Shown piece after piece: positions 13,331-13,954 of a stretch of 13,954 bases of DNA. Position 1 is the first letter of the stretch, and each line of letters opens with the position of its first letter. The translations under genes were made by a program, and so were the position numbers. The DNA lies in NCBI GenBank assembly GCA_029865445.1, contig JAOUGY010000067.1:1-13954 (forward strand). Reading direction: 5' to 3'. Under the pieces are notes generated by a model. The model ran no database searches, had not been told where the DNA came from, and saw only the letters and a list, made by a program, of their open reading frames with translations. Source of the stretch: Acidimicrobiia bacterium. Its GTDB lineage: Bacteria; Actinomycetota; Acidimicrobiia; Spongiisociales; ZC4RG35.

Positions 13331-13954
13331 ATGCAAACTCATCTCAAAGGCCGCGACATGGTCACGACACAAGAATGGACGCGGGACGAACTCGAGACGG
13401 TTCTCGACGTGGCCCACGACCTCAAACGGCGCCGGGCGCTGGGCGAACCCCATGCGCTACTGCGAGACAAAGTGCTGGCGATGCTCTTCTTCTTCCAGAG
13501 CACACGCACCAGAGCCAGTTTCGAGGCCGGCATGGCCCAACTCGGAGGACATGCCATGTTTCTCGATTCCACCACCACCCAGATCGGACACGGGGACACG
13601 TGGAAGGAAATCGGAGACATCCTCGGTCGATACAACGACGGAATCGCCATCCGCAACGTCGAATGGGGCATTGGGAACGAATACATCCGAGCTGTGGCCG
13701 ACGCCTCCCGCACGCCCGTCCTCAACATGCAATGCGACCGCTACCACCCGTTCCAGGCGTTGGCCGACCTACTGACGGTTCTCGAGCAGAAGGGCGATCC
13801 CCGAAAGCTGGTGTTCAACATGAGCTATGCCTATGCCGCCAGCTATCAGAAGCCGATGAGCGTCCCGGTCAGCGTGATCCTGTTGATGACTCGATTCGGG
13901 GCGAACGTCCGTCTCACTCGACCTCCCGAATTCGCGCTGTTCCCCGAGGTCATC
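13331..13954 (+). CDS. YgeW-like knotted carbamoyltransferase (5' part only)
   Basis: The first 208 codons of a gene that runs off the right edge. The carbamoyl-phosphate motif is FFQSTRTRASFE (54-65), with TQIGHGDTWKE (83-93), LNMQCDRYHPFQALADL (131-147) and SYQKPMSVP plus LMTRFGANVRL (171-195). From memory, E. coli YgeW aligns along this whole length (LVNLQCDIDHPTQSMADL, GKPLSVP, LMTRFGMDVTL). That places it in the YgeW/N-acetylornithine (knotted) carbamoyltransferase group, not anabolic ArgF. The substrate-binding C-terminal half is outside the window. AGGA precedes the ATG by four bases. It is divergent from the PyrB-like/carbamate kinase unit and probably works with that kinase. E. coli ygeW also lies in a locus with a carbamate kinase (yqeA) and xanthine dehydrogenase homologues, but its reaction was long unassigned. 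Confidence 0.85.
   Translation, partial: MQTHLKGRDMVTTQEWTRDELETVLDVAHDLKRRRALGEPHALLRDKVLAMLFFFQSTRTRASFEAGMAQLGGHAMFLDSTTTQIGHGDTWKEIGDILGRYNDGIAIRNVEWGIGNEYIRAVADASRTPVLNMQCDRYHPFQALADLLTVLEQKGDPRKLVFNMSYAYAASYQKPMSVPVSVILLMTRFGANVRLTRPPEFALFPEVI

Noticed and set aside
1..13954. tRNA, rRNA, CRISPR array, insertion sequence or phage genes
   Set aside because: No cloverleaf-like sequence, spaced repeats, transposase motifs or terminal inverted repeats were seen on either strand.

Overview
The window is GC-rich (roughly two thirds G+C by eye), with frequent GTG starts, GGAGG-type ribosome binding sites and tightly overlapping genes. An F420-type LLM oxidoreductase, a PaaX-family regulator and a PspC/LiaF-like membrane module point to an actinobacterium, possibly Acidimicrobiia-like. 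The taxonomic placement is inference. No RNA genes, insertion sequences or CRISPR arrays were found. Almost all of the window is coding.

Region A (1-6125, minus strand) is one compact operon of six genes. In transcription order these are the large (Mo-cofactor), FAD and 2Fe-2S subunits of a xanthine dehydrogenase-family molybdenum hydroxylase, an LLM-class F420/flavin oxidoreductase, a Rieske oxygenase alpha subunit resembling carbazole dioxygenase CarAa, and the first 94 codons of a meta-cleavage-product-type alpha/beta hydrolase. Gene junctions are 37 nt or less and three overlap. A PaaX-like regulator (6234-7052, plus) is divergent from the operon, and the 108-bp gap holds repeats that could be its operators. 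Together they look like a catabolic unit for an aromatic or N-heteroaromatic compound: Mo-dependent hydroxylation, Rieske oxygenation, then C-C bond hydrolysis. The ring-cleavage dioxygenase and the Rieske electron-transfer partners are not in view.

Region B (7053-9769) holds a short-chain dehydrogenase remnant broken by an internal out-of-frame deletion, a soluble GAF-domain histidine kinase with no adjacent response regulator, and a divergent EntS-like MFS exporter. The intergenic gap between kinase and exporter carries a 13-bp palindrome.

Region C (9751-13954) is the most unusual part. A minus-strand run starts at 13165 with a PyrB-like carbamoyltransferase whose aspartate-binding loop is altered, followed by carbamate kinase, a PspC-domain protein, a LiaF-like protein, a two-helix small membrane protein and a 69-aa hypothetical. 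Divergent from it, and cut by the window end, is a YgeW-like knotted carbamoyltransferase. Two divergent carbamoyltransferases beside carbamate kinase suggest catabolic phosphorolysis of one or more N-carbamoyl compounds with ATP recovery, not pyrimidine synthesis. The tight coupling of this module to envelope-stress-type membrane genes is unexpected. All functional assignments rest on motif recognition and remembered family sequences; no search was run.
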